Origin: an uncultured Bacteroidota bacterium
GTDB taxonomy: Bacteria > Bacteroidota > Bacteroidia > Flavobacteriales_D > Sanyastnellaceae
Assembly (NCBI GenBank): GCA_903932685.1
Contig: CAIZGX010000084.1
Location: forward strand, 51,022 to 115,021
DNA: 64,000 bases
Direction of reading: 5' to 3'
The notes beneath the pieces are model-generated. The model had not been told where the DNA came from. It ran no database searches and saw nothing but the letters and a program-made list of their open reading frames with translations. Shown here one piece after another: positions 15,506 through 24,153 of this stretch. Within the stretch, counting starts at the first letter, position 1; each line of letters opens with the position of its first letter. The translations under genes and the position numbers were made by a program.

Positions 15506-16528
15506 ATGATGAAGAAAATTACCCTTTTTGCAACAAGCATCCTAGCCTTTTCAAGTGCTTTCGCACAAATGAATGCTGTTATTTACTCTGAAGCCGGCGA
15601 AAAATTCACCCTTTTCCTTAATGGAGAGGCCATGAATAGCGCGCCACAATCAAACATAAAGCTTCAGAATCTAACGTCTGAATTTTATCAAGCTCGTGTA
15701 GATTTTCAAGATGCTACACTAGCCGATTTCTCGAATAACAACTTTGCTCTTCATGCTGGAATGGAGGTAACCTACCAAGTGAAAAAGAACAAGAAGGGAG
15801 AATACGTTCTTCGCTTCTATACTGAAAATGCTATTTCTGCCAATTCAACAGCGAACGCACCTGTGAATAATAATTTGAAAGATTTCGCAGTTGCCGACGA
15901 TGCTCCTGCCACGCCAAGTGCTACTCCGACAAATACCACTGTTCAATCTGGTGGAGTCAACAAAACAACGACCACTACTACCGTTCCCAGAAACAATCCC
16001 AACCAGAATAACACGGGTAATATTGGAATGAATATCAACGTTGATGGCATGAACATGGGAATGAATGTTAACGTAAACGATGGCAGTAACGCAAGTAATG
16101 GAAATGTGGACATGAATATAAATGTAGATGGAATGAATATGGGCATCAACATGACCGTTCCAGCGCACACAACGCGTCCAAGCGAGCCATCACCAACCCA
16201 ACCTTCAAACGCCACCATTTCTGGAAATGGAAATTGTACTCGTTCAATGGACGCAGTAAGTTTCAGTAAGGCCAAACAAACCATTGAAAGTAAGGGCTTC
16301 GATGATACCAAGCTCTCAACAGCGAAGCAAGTCGCAAAAGCAAACTGCTTGACAACAGATCAAATTCTTGAGATCATGAAGATTTTCGGATTCGAAGAAA
16401 GTCGCTTAGAGTTTGCCAAATACACTTACGATTATTGCTTCGATCAGAATAACTATTACAACGTAAGCCAAGGATTTAGCTTCGACTCTAGCACTGAAGA
16501 GTTGAATGAATATATAGAAACAAAGTAA
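15506..16528 (+). CDS. Exported DUF4476-domain protein with Asn/Met-rich repeats
   Basis: A 340-residue protein. The signal peptide ends near residue 20 (SAFAQ). A beta-rich N-terminal domain (about 22-115) is followed by a low-complexity Thr/Asn/Ala linker with two imperfect copies of a GNxxMNINVDGMNMG unit (nucleotides 16016-16153). A C-terminal domain (about 245-336) has FSKAKQTIESKGFDDTKL, KANCLTTDQILEIMKIFGFEE and FDSSTEELNEYI, matching DUF4476. That domain is common in Bacteroidota exported proteins and has no known biochemical role. It is the first of four co-oriented envelope genes, one base ahead of the CsgG-like lipoprotein, so it is probably part of the same system. The tandem ATG ATG leaves the start uncertain by one codon. 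Confidence 0.85.
   Translation: MMKKITLFATSILAFSSAFAQMNAVIYSEAGEKFTLFLNGEAMNSAPQSNIKLQNLTSEFYQARVDFQDATLADFSNNNFALHAGMEVTYQVKKNKKGEYVLRFYTENAISANSTANAPVNNNLKDFAVADDAPATPSATPTNTTVQSGGVNKTTTTTTVPRNNPNQNNTGNIGMNINVDGMNMGMNVNVNDGSNASNGNVDMNINVDGMNMGINMTVPAHTTRPSEPSPTQPSNATISGNGNCTRSMDAVSFSKAKQTIESKGFDDTKLSTAKQVAKANCLTTDQILEIMKIFGFEESRLEFAKYTYDYCFDQNNYYNVSQGFSFDSSTEELNEYIETK
16016..16153 (+). repeat. Imperfect coding repeat, two units of about 65 and 54 bases
   Basis: Inside the DUF4476 gene two copies encode GNIGMNINVDGMNMGMNVNV and GNVDMNINVDGMNMGINMTV, separated by a short NDGSNAS spacer. The Asn/Asp/Met/Gly spacing suggests a flexible or beta-solenoid-like linker. Third-codon positions differ between copies, so it is a protein repeat, not a recent DNA duplication. 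Confidence 0.7.
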
Positions 16529-16529
16529 T

Positions 16530-17900
16530 ATGAAGAACTGGCTCTACCTCATAGCGTTTACGATACTCCTCAGCACACAGGCTTGCCAAAACAGCAAGCA
16601 CTTCACAAAACTTGGGCAAAAACAAGAAGCTGCCGGACTGAATAAAGAAGCGTCTGAAAGTTATTACACAGCTTTATGGAAGAAACGAGCGAACATCGAC
16701 GCTCAGATAGGTCTGAAGAAAACAGGGCAAACCGTGTTGAACGGAATGCTCAGTGAATTCAGCCAAAAAAGTAGTTTCGGAAGTAAAAGAGATGCCGTTT
16801 ACACTTTCATTTCGGTGCGCGAATACCAAGCAAAAATTAAGGGGGTTGGTGTTGAACTTCAGATACCTGATTTTTATCTTGGCGATTTCGAAAAAGTAAA
16901 AAAATCCTATCTAACAGAACTCTATGAGCAGGGTACAAAACTGCTAGAGGACAATAAATTTGCAGATGCGGAAACCAACTTTAACGAAATCGGAAGACTC
17001 GATCCGAACTTCAAAGATGCCGGAGATTTAAAAGACATTGCCTATCTAGAACCAATCTATCAAAAGGCCTTAACAGAATTCGAATCCAAGCATTACCGCG
17101 CAGCATACAGCGGTTTCATCAAGGTCGAAGAGCGCAAATTAGGTTACAAAGAATCGGCAAGCTTGAAAAAGAAATGCCTCGAAAAAGGCAAGTATACAAT
17201 TGCTCTTCTTCCCTTTAACAATGGCACCAATATGCAGGGAAGCGACACAAAAGCAACCGCCTATATCCTTAATGCGTTAACTCAAATCAACGATCCATTT
17301 CTTCAAGTTATCGATAGAGAGAATTTAAACAACATTCTTGCTGAACAACGTATTCAGATGAGTGGAATTTTCTCTGAATCGAACGCCTTTGAAATTGGAA
17401 AAATTTCAGGAGCTAAAGCCTTAATCACTGGAACTGTTTTGAATCACACCGTTCAAAACGGACAGATCCGTAAAGTCACTCGAAATGGCTTCGAATCTTA
17501 CCAAGTTAAAAAAGTAAACGCTGAAGGAAAGACATTTTACGATACAGAATATAAGCCGGTGCAATTCGATGAATATTACAATTATGCGGAATCAAATGTT
17601 TCAATTCAGTATAAAATGACTTCTATTGAAACAGCGTCATTGATTAAAAATGACATCTTCACCGAGAAGAAAAAAGACGAGGTTATTTATGCCATTTATG
17701 GTGGTAATACCAATAATCTTTTTCCAGCAAATGGGAACGTTTTAAACACAAACAATCGTGACCGAAACGCGCTTAAGGACATGATGAGCGCTCGAAGAAA
17801 CTTGCGCGAAGGAAATGATTTAGCCAACGACTTGTATATTGAAATTGCTAAGAAAATCGCAGATAACGTCAAAACACAAATGCAAACGCTCGTTCCTTAA
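16530..17900 (+). CDS. CsgG-like outer-membrane lipoprotein with N-terminal tetratricopeptide-like region
   Basis: A 456-residue lipoprotein; the lipobox ends at Cys19 (LLSTQAC). Residues of about 20-225 form helical repeats (EAAGLNKEASESYYTALW, TNFNEIGRLDPNFKDAGDL) like a tetratricopeptide array. From about 228 on, the CsgG fold appears: ALLPFNNG, then the VIDRENLNNILAEQRIQMSG segment and GKISGAKALITGTVLNH. In Escherichia coli CsgG is the curli secretion pore; relatives include HfaB, FlgT-like and LpoB-type proteins. The next gene starts on the same TAATG stop, so the two are translationally coupled. A secretion pore, a scaffold or an activator role are all open; I infer an outer-membrane lipoprotein only. 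Confidence 0.85.
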   Translation: MKNWLYLIAFTILLSTQACQNSKHFTKLGQKQEAAGLNKEASESYYTALWKKRANIDAQIGLKKTGQTVLNGMLSEFSQKSSFGSKRDAVYTFISVREYQAKIKGVGVELQIPDFYLGDFEKVKKSYLTELYEQGTKLLEDNKFADAETNFNEIGRLDPNFKDAGDLKDIAYLEPIYQKALTEFESKHYRAAYSGFIKVEERKLGYKESASLKKKCLEKGKYTIALLPFNNGTNMQGSDTKATAYILNALTQINDPFLQVIDRENLNNILAEQRIQMSGIFSESNAFEIGKISGAKALITGTVLNHTVQNGQIRKVTRNGFESYQVKKVNAEGKTFYDTEYKPVQFDEYYNYAESNVSIQYKMTSIETASLIKNDIFTEKKKDEVIYAIYGGNTNNLFPANGNVLNTNNRDRNALKDMMSARRNLREGNDLANDLYIEIAKKIADNVKTQMQTLVP

Positions 17901-19282
17901 TGAAATTATTATATAGATATTTACTCTTGTTGGGAATCATTCTTTTGAATGCTTGCGGTGTAAAAGACGCGGTTAAAACCAATGTTCCTCCTCCACAACC
18001 TAAACCTGAATGGGTATCTGCTAGACCTATCAACTCATCTTATTACATTGGCATTGCAACTTGCTCAAAATCTACTCAGCCAGCAGACTACCAAGCCATC
18101 GCAAAAAAGCTCGCCCTGAATGACCTCGCTACAGAAATTTCTGTTAAGGTTGAAGGACAAACTTTCTTCAATACCATGGATGTAAACAAAGCCTTCAGTG
18201 AAAGCTTCAGTTCCAACATAACCACCTCATCTTCTGAATTGCTCGAAGACTATGAAGTTGCAGGCATCTGGGAAGACAAGGAGATGTATGCCATTTATTA
18301 CAAGCTGAACAAATTCGACTATCAAATTAAAAAAGCGCAGAAAAAAGAGAACACGTTAAGAGCTGCTCTTGATTATTTAATCAAGGGAAGAGAGGCTAAG
18401 AAATTAGGCAATATTCCTTCCGCCATTGATCTTTTCTATCACGGTCTTTTTGCTCTGAAGCCCTATTGGACAGAAGTAAATCAAATGAAAGATGAAAGCG
18501 GAAAGGACATATTTATTGATAACGAACTATTTTCTGAAATTCGCGCAGTTCTTGCAGATCTTCGATTTGAAACACCTCTGAAGAACATTGTACTTTCTTC
18601 TTCCAATTCCTTCAAAACACAAGTGCCTGTAATGGTAACATACAAAGGCGAAGGAGTTCGCGGAATCAATGTGAAGTATAGCTACCAGAGAGATAATTAC
18701 ATGAAACCAAAAACAGTGATGTCCGATAATGACGGGATTGTTTTAGCCGACATTGATAACATTAGCTTGAAGACTAAAAACAATGCCCTCGAATTAAGCC
18801 TAGTCATTGACGCATTGGTGCCACAAGATTTGGATTCCGATTTAGCAACAGCATTGATAACTGGCATTAACACAGATCAGCGCAAAATACCAATCGAAAT
18901 CCTTGCTCCTAGTTTTTTTGTAACATCAAACGAATTCAAATTAGACGGAACCAAAACATCAACTCTCGCTGAATCTGTTCGGAATACACTAATAAGCAAA
19001 GGAATGCGAATAGGCACAAGCGAAAATTCAGCAGACTTTGTTATTTATATAAACATAAACCCTCGAGCCGGCGAAGACATTCAAGGATTTAAGGTGGCCT
19101 ATATCGATGGGAAAATTACTGTTAATGACACAAAAACAAGTGTTGCCATTTTCGAACAAAGCATTAATGGAGTAAAGGGCGTGCAACTTTCTCACGAAAA
19201 TGCTGTCTTAGAAGCATACAAAAAAGAAAAAGAATATATTGAAACAATTCTGATTAACGAAATAATTAAAATACTTTTGTAA
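17900..19282 (+). CDS. LPP20-like lipoprotein with C-terminal Ig-like region
   Basis: A 460-residue lipoprotein, lipobox Cys19 (LLNAC). Residues of about 35-150 carry the LPP20/FlgO-FlgP-type pattern: PEWVSARPINSSYYIGIATC, then AKKLALNDLATEISVKVEGQ and an acidic helix before the repeated TSSSELLEDYEVAGIWEDKE and a Tyr-rich strand. The rest contains an Ig-like or transthyretin-like stretch (VPVMVTYKGEGVRGINVKYSY) and a mixed C-terminal domain. In Helicobacter and Vibrio, LPP20-type lipoproteins sit at the outer membrane, some with flagellar T- or H-rings. Here there is no flagellum, so the role is open. It is coupled to the CsgG-like gene by TAATG and followed by a shorter LPP20-like protein. 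Confidence 0.8.
   Translation: MKLLYRYLLLLGIILLNACGVKDAVKTNVPPPQPKPEWVSARPINSSYYIGIATCSKSTQPADYQAIAKKLALNDLATEISVKVEGQTFFNTMDVNKAFSESFSSNITTSSSELLEDYEVAGIWEDKEMYAIYYKLNKFDYQIKKAQKKENTLRAALDYLIKGREAKKLGNIPSAIDLFYHGLFALKPYWTEVNQMKDESGKDIFIDNELFSEIRAVLADLRFETPLKNIVLSSSNSFKTQVPVMVTYKGEGVRGINVKYSYQRDNYMKPKTVMSDNDGIVLADIDNISLKTKNNALELSLVIDALVPQDLDSDLATALITGINTDQRKIPIEILAPSFFVTSNEFKLDGTKTSTLAESVRNTLISKGMRIGTSENSADFVIYININPRAGEDIQGFKVAYIDGKITVNDTKTSVAIFEQSINGVKGVQLSHENAVLEAYKKEKEYIETILINEIIKILL
19272..19279 (+). promoter_or_regulatory. Bacteroidota -7 promoter element inside the end of the LPP20 gene
   Basis: TACTTTTG is an exact TAnnTTTG match spanning the last codons of the long LPP20-like gene, about 53 bases before the ATG of the short one. 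It could give that lipoprotein an extra promoter. No clear -33 element is seen. Confidence 0.3.
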
Positions 19283-19331
19283 GTTTGGCACAATAACTGA
19301 AAACATAGATTTAACTAATATCTTGACAAAA

Positions 19332-19913
19332 ATGAAAACACGTATTACCCTTTTAGCAATTGCTGCGGTGACAATGATTGCTATCCCTTCTTGTAAGAAG
19401 AACAAAGACGAAGTAAAAACTCCAGATCCAAAAGGAGAAGTAATCATCAATGAGTACTGCTCTGGCGAACAATTCAAAAGCACGAAAGAGGCCTTCCGCT
19501 CAACTGCAACAGGTGAAAGCATGGATCGCGAAACAGCTAAGAAAAAAGCTCGTTCAAACGCTATGTCTGAAATGGCAAAAACAATCAGCGTGACAATGAA
19601 GATTGTTGGTGATAACTATGTTAGCTCTACTGAAGTAAACAACAAAGAAGAAGTAACTGAGTCATTCAACGAAATGGCGCGTACAGTTGTAGACCAAGAG
19701 CTTCGCGGTTGCACTGAACTTTGCGAGAAATTAACTCAACGTCCTGACGGAACATACGTAAGTTATGTAGCTCTTGAGTTAAGCGGAAGCAATATCGCTG
19801 ATGCTTATCAAGCTGGATTGTCAAAAAACGACAAACTAAAAGCAGACTACAATTACGAAAAATTCAAAGAAACTTTCGACAAAGAAATGGAGAAACTTTC
19901 TCAAGGTAAATAA
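19332..19913 (+). CDS. Short LPP20-like lipoprotein
   Basis: About 193 residues from the ATG at 19332; the TTG nine bases upstream is in frame but gives no better signal. The lipobox ends at Cys21 (TMIAIPSC), followed by a Lys-rich stretch. The mature protein follows the LPP20 pattern: DRETAKKKARSNAMSEMAK, a Glu-rich helix, TVVDQELRGC and a final PDGTYVSYVALEL. It shares this layout with the larger gene just upstream but not close sequence identity, so they are probably divergent paralogues. Charged and evenly biased codons suggest good expression. A strong hairpin terminator follows 17 bases after the stop, closing the cluster that begins with the DUF4476 gene. Confidence 0.8.
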   Translation: MKTRITLLAIAAVTMIAIPSCKKNKDEVKTPDPKGEVIINEYCSGEQFKSTKEAFRSTATGESMDRETAKKKARSNAMSEMAKTISVTMKIVGDNYVSSTEVNNKEEVTESFNEMARTVVDQELRGCTELCEKLTQRPDGTYVSYVALELSGSNIADAYQAGLSKNDKLKADYNYEKFKETFDKEMEKLSQGK

Positions 19914-19930
19914 TCTTAACACTCTTCTAA

Positions 19931-19958
19931 AAGGTCACTTCGGTGACCTTTTTTTTTT
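19931..19958 (+). terminator. Strong intrinsic terminator after the LPP20 cluster
   Basis: A perfect eight-base stem AAGGTCAC/GTGACCTT is closed by a TTCG tetraloop and followed by a run of T residues. The next gene starts four bases after the T-run, so it must have read-through or a promoter outside this gap. Confidence 0.9.
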
Positions 19959-19962
19959 CCAC

Positions 19963-21309
19963 ATGAAATCACTTTTAACCCCCCTATTAGCTCTCAGCTT
20001 TTCGATAGGATTCGGACAAACGAGTCTCAAACTTCATGTTGAAAATATTCTCAGCCAGAATTCGAAAAAAGTATTCCTGGAAGCATTCGAAAAAGATCAA
20101 TGGCAAATTCTATCAACTTCCGATTTAGATGATGCGGGATCCGTTTCAATAAGCTTTTCGCCGGCGCACGTCGGGCAATACCGTCTGCGATTCTCAGGAA
20201 CAGGAAAGTCCTGGACCGACTTTTACATCAACCCGAAAACACTTCCTAAATCCGTTGATTTAACCCTCGACTTTTCAAAACTAAGCGGACAACCCACTTC
20301 GCTTTACAATTCAACAGAGCAAACAGATTATGTTGAATTAGCAGCGCTTTACGCTAATCTTCAATTGGAGTATGATTCTTACAAATCAATTACCCACCCC
20401 GCCTTCCTGAATAAACAGAAGGTCATTAATAATGCTGCATTAGCAAAATCGAAAGAAGAGTGGAAATCAGAAGTTTATTCGAATTTCGCCCCCCTTTTCT
20501 GTCGACGACTTCCGCATGATTTTATGCAATTCGACAGCACTATTTATTTCAAGCATTTTCTCGGAAACGTTGATTACAACAACGAAGTAATATTGTTTCA
20601 CTACGCTTTCGTTCGTGGACTAAACCAATACTTCAATCAACTTTACAAGTCCTATCCGAAAGAATACGCTCAAAAATTCACCGATGAACTGCTGGGGCGA
20701 ATGGGCGAAAATGATGCTGTAAACCAATACTTACATTCTTTCATTTTGACTAAAATGTTAGACTACAAAAATGAGGAAGGTCTCTCCTACTACTTGAACA
20801 ATTACGCCGACGGTTGTTCCGACAATACTTCCTTCAATGTAAACACGAAGAACCTCATTGAATCGCTCAAGAATTGCGCGCCTGGTAAAAAAGCCGCAGA
20901 ACTGAAATATCCCAATGCCGAGGGCAAAAACATTTCATTGGAAGAAACGTGCAAAAAAAATAAAATAACGCTGGTTATGTTTTGGAAGAGCAGCTGCTCG
21001 CATTGCGAAGAATTCCACCCTCAACTTCAAGAGATTTATAAGAAATATCATGAAAAGGGCTTGGAGGTCTATGCCATTTCTATTGATAAAGAAGAAGCCC
21101 CCTGGAAAAATCATCTTGCAACACATCAACAACCGTGGATCAACGTCCTTCCTCCGATGGACAAGCGACCGTATCTCGCTAAGCATTACCCTTCACCATC
21201 TACACCTACATTAATTGCACTTGATTCCAACATGAAAGTCATTAGCAGACTCATTATGAGAAGTAAGTTGGAAAAATTCCTAGAAGAAAATAAGGCTTAT
21301 TTTGAATAA
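19963..21309 (+). CDS. Exported thioredoxin-like (TlpA-family) protein
   Basis: A 448-residue protein with a signal peptide ending near residue 18 (FSIGFG). The N-terminal half (to about 300) is a beta-rich then helical region of the kind that precedes thioredoxin domains in Bacteroidota. The C-terminal part is a TlpA/AhpC-TSA thioredoxin fold: VMFWKSSCSHCEEFHP with a CSHC active site, KGLEVYAISIDKEEAPWKNHL, and the cis-Pro region YPSPSTPTLIALD. It is probably a periplasmic disulphide reductase, perhaps serving cytochrome c maturation or extracytoplasmic disulphide control. It lies directly after a terminator and 29 bases before purA, so it may share purA's regulation or have its own weak promoter. 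Confidence 0.85.
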   Translation: MKSLLTPLLALSFSIGFGQTSLKLHVENILSQNSKKVFLEAFEKDQWQILSTSDLDDAGSVSISFSPAHVGQYRLRFSGTGKSWTDFYINPKTLPKSVDLTLDFSKLSGQPTSLYNSTEQTDYVELAALYANLQLEYDSYKSITHPAFLNKQKVINNAALAKSKEEWKSEVYSNFAPLFCRRLPHDFMQFDSTIYFKHFLGNVDYNNEVILFHYAFVRGLNQYFNQLYKSYPKEYAQKFTDELLGRMGENDAVNQYLHSFILTKMLDYKNEEGLSYYLNNYADGCSDNTSFNVNTKNLIESLKNCAPGKKAAELKYPNAEGKNISLEETCKKNKITLVMFWKSSCSHCEEFHPQLQEIYKKYHEKGLEVYAISIDKEEAPWKNHLATHQQPWINVLPPMDKRPYLAKHYPSPSTPTLIALDSNMKVISRLIMRSKLEKFLEENKAYFE

Positions 21310-21314
21310 CCCAC

Positions 21315-21322
21315 TACTTTTG
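21315..21322 (+). promoter_or_regulatory. Bacteroidota -7 promoter element for purA
   Basis: TACTTTTG matches TAnnTTTG exactly, 16 bases before the purA ATG at 21339. A -33 TTTG is not found at the usual spacing. Confidence 0.45.
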
Positions 21323-21338
21323 TGCTTTACAAATCAGA

Positions 21339-22607
21339 ATGAGCAAAGTAGACGTATTGTTAGGCCTTCAATGGGGCGATGAGGGAAAAGGAAAAATTGT
21401 CGATGTATTAACTCCGAAATACGACATCGTTGCCAGGTTTCAAGGCGGTCCGAACGCCGGCCACACCCTTGAATTTAATGGAACGAAACACGTTCTTCAC
21501 ACCATTCCTAGTGGAATCTTTCACGAGCATGTGACCAATATCGTTGGCAACGGAGTTGTTATTGACCCGATTGTTTTCGCTACGGAAATCGAAAAACTTA
21601 CTGCGAAAAATGTAAATGTTGCAGCTAGGCTTTTGATTTCCAAAAAAGCACACCTCATTCTTCCGACACACAAACTTCTAGATGCCGCATCAGAAGCTGA
21701 AAAAGGAAAATCGAAAATTGGATCTACCCTGAAGGGTATTGGTCCAACTTATATGGACAAAACCGGTCGCAACGGTTTACGCATTGGAGACATTCTTTCT
21801 GAAAATTTCATTGACAAGTACAACACGCTCGTTGAAAAGCATAAAAAAATGCTTTCGCATTTTCAATTTGAATACTCCTTAGATGAAATGGAGGCCGCTT
21901 GGTTTGAAGGAATTGAAGTACTGAAAACATTGACATTTATCGATAGTGAGAATTACTTGCACAAGGCCATTCGCGAAGACAAAAAAATATTGGCGGAAGG
22001 TGCCCAAGGGTCTCTTCTAGACATTGACTTCGGTTCATACCCATTTGTAACTTCAAGTAACACGGTTGCAGCAGGAGCTTGCACGGGCTTAGGTGTTGCT
22101 CCAAATTCTATAGGCTCTGCTTTTGGAATATTCAAAGCGTACTGCACGCGTGTAGGAAGCGGTCCATTTCCAACAGAATTAGACAATGAAGTAGGTGAAA
22201 GAATGCGCAAAGAAGGCAACGAATTTGGATCTACAACAGGACGCGCGCGAAGATGCGGATGGTTAGACATTCCAGCTCTTCGCTATGCTTGTCGTTTAAA
22301 CGGAATCACTGAGTTGTACATGATGAAAGCAGATATCCTAAGCATCTTTGAAGAAATTCATGTCTGCACGCATTACAAAATAAACGGCGCTCAAACCGAT
22401 GAAATGCCATACGATTTGTTAGATGGAAAAGTTGAGCCCGTTTACACCACCCTCAAAGGATGGAACGCAGACCTGACTCTAATCAGAACCATCGAAGCTT
22501 TTCCGCAAGAACTTTCAGATTACATTGCATTTATTGAAAAGGAATTGGAAATTCCAATAACCTATGTTTCTGTTGGACCAGACCGCGAGCAAACCATTGT
22601 AAGATAA
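21339..22607 (+). CDS. purA: Adenylosuccinate synthase
   Basis: A 422-residue GTP-dependent enzyme that joins IMP and aspartate to adenylosuccinate, the first committed step toward AMP. The N-terminal P-loop-like segment reads GLQWGDEGKGKIVD, with the conserved GGPNAGHTL, the IMP-binding GSTLKGIGPTY region, and the C-terminal TTGRARRCGWLD and YVSVGPDREQTI. Length is normal for bacterial PurA, so it should be fully functional in the cytoplasm. The stop codon lies next to the OstA-like gene, whose signal-peptide frame begins within a few bases of it. An exact TAnnTTTG element lies 16 bases before the start. Confidence 0.97.
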   Translation: MSKVDVLLGLQWGDEGKGKIVDVLTPKYDIVARFQGGPNAGHTLEFNGTKHVLHTIPSGIFHEHVTNIVGNGVVIDPIVFATEIEKLTAKNVNVAARLLISKKAHLILPTHKLLDAASEAEKGKSKIGSTLKGIGPTYMDKTGRNGLRIGDILSENFIDKYNTLVEKHKKMLSHFQFEYSLDEMEAAWFEGIEVLKTLTFIDSENYLHKAIREDKKILAEGAQGSLLDIDFGSYPFVTSSNTVAAGACTGLGVAPNSIGSAFGIFKAYCTRVGSGPFPTELDNEVGERMRKEGNEFGSTTGRARRCGWLDIPALRYACRLNGITELYMMKADILSIFEEIHVCTHYKINGAQTDEMPYDLLDGKVEPVYTTLKGWNADLTLIRTIEAFPQELSDYIAFIEKELEIPITYVSVGPDREQTIVR

Positions 22608-22617
22608 ACTCCGAACA

Positions 22618-24153
22618 ATACACAACTTCGTTAAAATAGTTCTTGTTGCGCTTTCCGTATTTCTGATTTCGCAGAAGATAAATGGACAAGCCAAACACGT
22701 GCAGCTGGTGCACGCTGATAAGATTGCATTCAATAAGAACCTTATTAACGGTCAGCGATTGCTGGGAAATGTCCATTTGAACTTTGACGGCACTAATTTC
22801 TATTGCGATTCGGCATACAAATTCAGCAATGGAAATTTTCAAGCATTTGGAAATATTCGTGTGAACAAACCTGGTGAATACGCTATTTCCGGGAAGAAAT
22901 TATTCTTTACCGATGCCACGCAATCCGCAACACTTAACGAAAATTGTGTTTTCTCTGATGGCGCAATGACACTTACTGCTCCAAACATGACTTACAACTT
23001 GAAGACTGAAGTTGCCACCTACTCCGGCGGTGGCAAAGTCGTTTCAAGTAAAAACAACAACGAACTGGTTTCTCAAACCGGCAGATACCATAGCCCCTCG
23101 AACAACTTCACCTTTAGAAGAAAAGTTACCGTCAAAAACAAAGACTACACTGTTGTCTCAGACACCATGTTGTACAACACCGTTTCTGAGATTTCGTATT
23201 TCTATGGCCCCACAACTATTACAGGAAAAGATGTAGAAATTAAATGTGAGAACGGCTATTTCAATTCGAAAACAGAAACGTGCAGCTTCAAGAAAAATGC
23301 TCGGGTAATATCGAAAGAACAAACTTTGTTTGGTGACAGTATTTTTTACAATGGAAAAGAGAAATGGGGGGAAGCTTTTCAGAATGTAATTATCGTTGAC
23401 AACAAATCCGATTTAACCATCCGAGGCAATTACGGAAGACACGAAGAATTGAATGAAATTTCCTGGGTGACTGGAAAAAGTATTCTAGAAAAAATTCTGG
23501 AAAATAAAGACACGCTTTTCATTGTTGCTGACACCTTATTTGCGAAAAAGACAAGCGAGAAAAACAGAGACATCAAAGCTTACCACCATGTGCTTCTTTT
23601 CAGCAAAGATTTGCAAGGAAAGTGCGATTCACTCTCGCTATCTGAATCCGATTCCATAATGCGTATGTTCTACTCACCCGTGTTGTGGAACGACGCTAAT
23701 CAACTTACGGGTTCAGAAATAAACCTTCATTTCAAAAACGATTCTTTGGACTTCCTTTTTGTTCCAGAAAAAAGTTTTTTAGCATCTGAAGTAGTCCCCG
23801 GATATTTCAATCAGATTAGAGGAAAATCATTGAATGGTCAATTCATCAAAAACGATCTTCAAAACGTGCATATCATGGGAAATGGACAACTCGCCTATTT
23901 CTCAACGGAAGAAAAAAACAAGCGGACAAAAATCACCGGATTGAATAGAACAGACTGCTCGAATATTCGGATTGAATTGAAGGAAAAAAATATTCAGAAA
24001 GTCACGCTTGAAAACGAGCCAAACAGTTTGTACAGTAGCATTCAAAAAACAAAATCCTCACAATTCAAATTGGAGGATTTTATGTGGCGTGGAAATGAAC
24101 GCCCAAATTCGAAAGAAGACCTTTTGAAATTACGAGAAGAGTGGACGCGCTGA
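22618..24153 (+). CDS. OstA/LptA-like exported protein (LPS transport), start codon uncertain
   Basis: About 512 residues. The mature protein is a long beta-strand-rich chain with repeated segments such as [27 protein letters not shown] and [13 protein letters not shown], the pattern of the OstA (organic solvent tolerance)/LptA-type beta-jellyroll proteins that chaperone LPS across the periplasm. The first canonical start codon, GTG at 22699, lies after a good signal-peptide sequence ([16 protein letters not shown], cleavage near NGQA) that is in frame upstream, with only an ATA at 22618 as a plausible initiation codon. So the true start is upstream of 22699, by a rare ATA or a base error. 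It overlaps convergent glyA by 24 bases. Confidence 0.8.
   Translation: MHNFVKIVLVALSVFLISQKINGQAKHVQLVHADKIAFNKNLINGQRLLGNVHLNFDGTNFYCDSAYKFSNGNFQAFGNIRVNKPGEYAISGKKLFFTDATQSATLNENCVFSDGAMTLTAPNMTYNLKTEVATYSGGGKVVSSKNNNELVSQTGRYHSPSNNFTFRRKVTVKNKDYTVVSDTMLYNTVSEISYFYGPTTITGKDVEIKCENGYFNSKTETCSFKKNARVISKEQTLFGDSIFYNGKEKWGEAFQNVIIVDNKSDLTIRGNYGRHEELNEISWVTGKSILEKILENKDTLFIVADTLFAKKTSEKNRDIKAYHHVLLFSKDLQGKCDSLSLSESDSIMRMFYSPVLWNDANQLTGSEINLHFKNDSLDFLFVPEKSFLASEVVPGYFNQIRGKSLNGQFIKNDLQNVHIMGNGQLAYFSTEEKNKRTKITGLNRTDCSNIRIELKEKNIQKVTLENEPNSLYSSIQKTKSSQFKLEDFMWRGNERPNSKEDLLKLREEWTR

Noticed and set aside
15845..16311. Long antisense open frames opposite the DUF4476 gene
   Set aside because: They lie opposite the low-complexity repeat and linker, where biased codons leave reverse frames open. 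They show no signal peptide or recognised domain, and the sense frame is fully supported.
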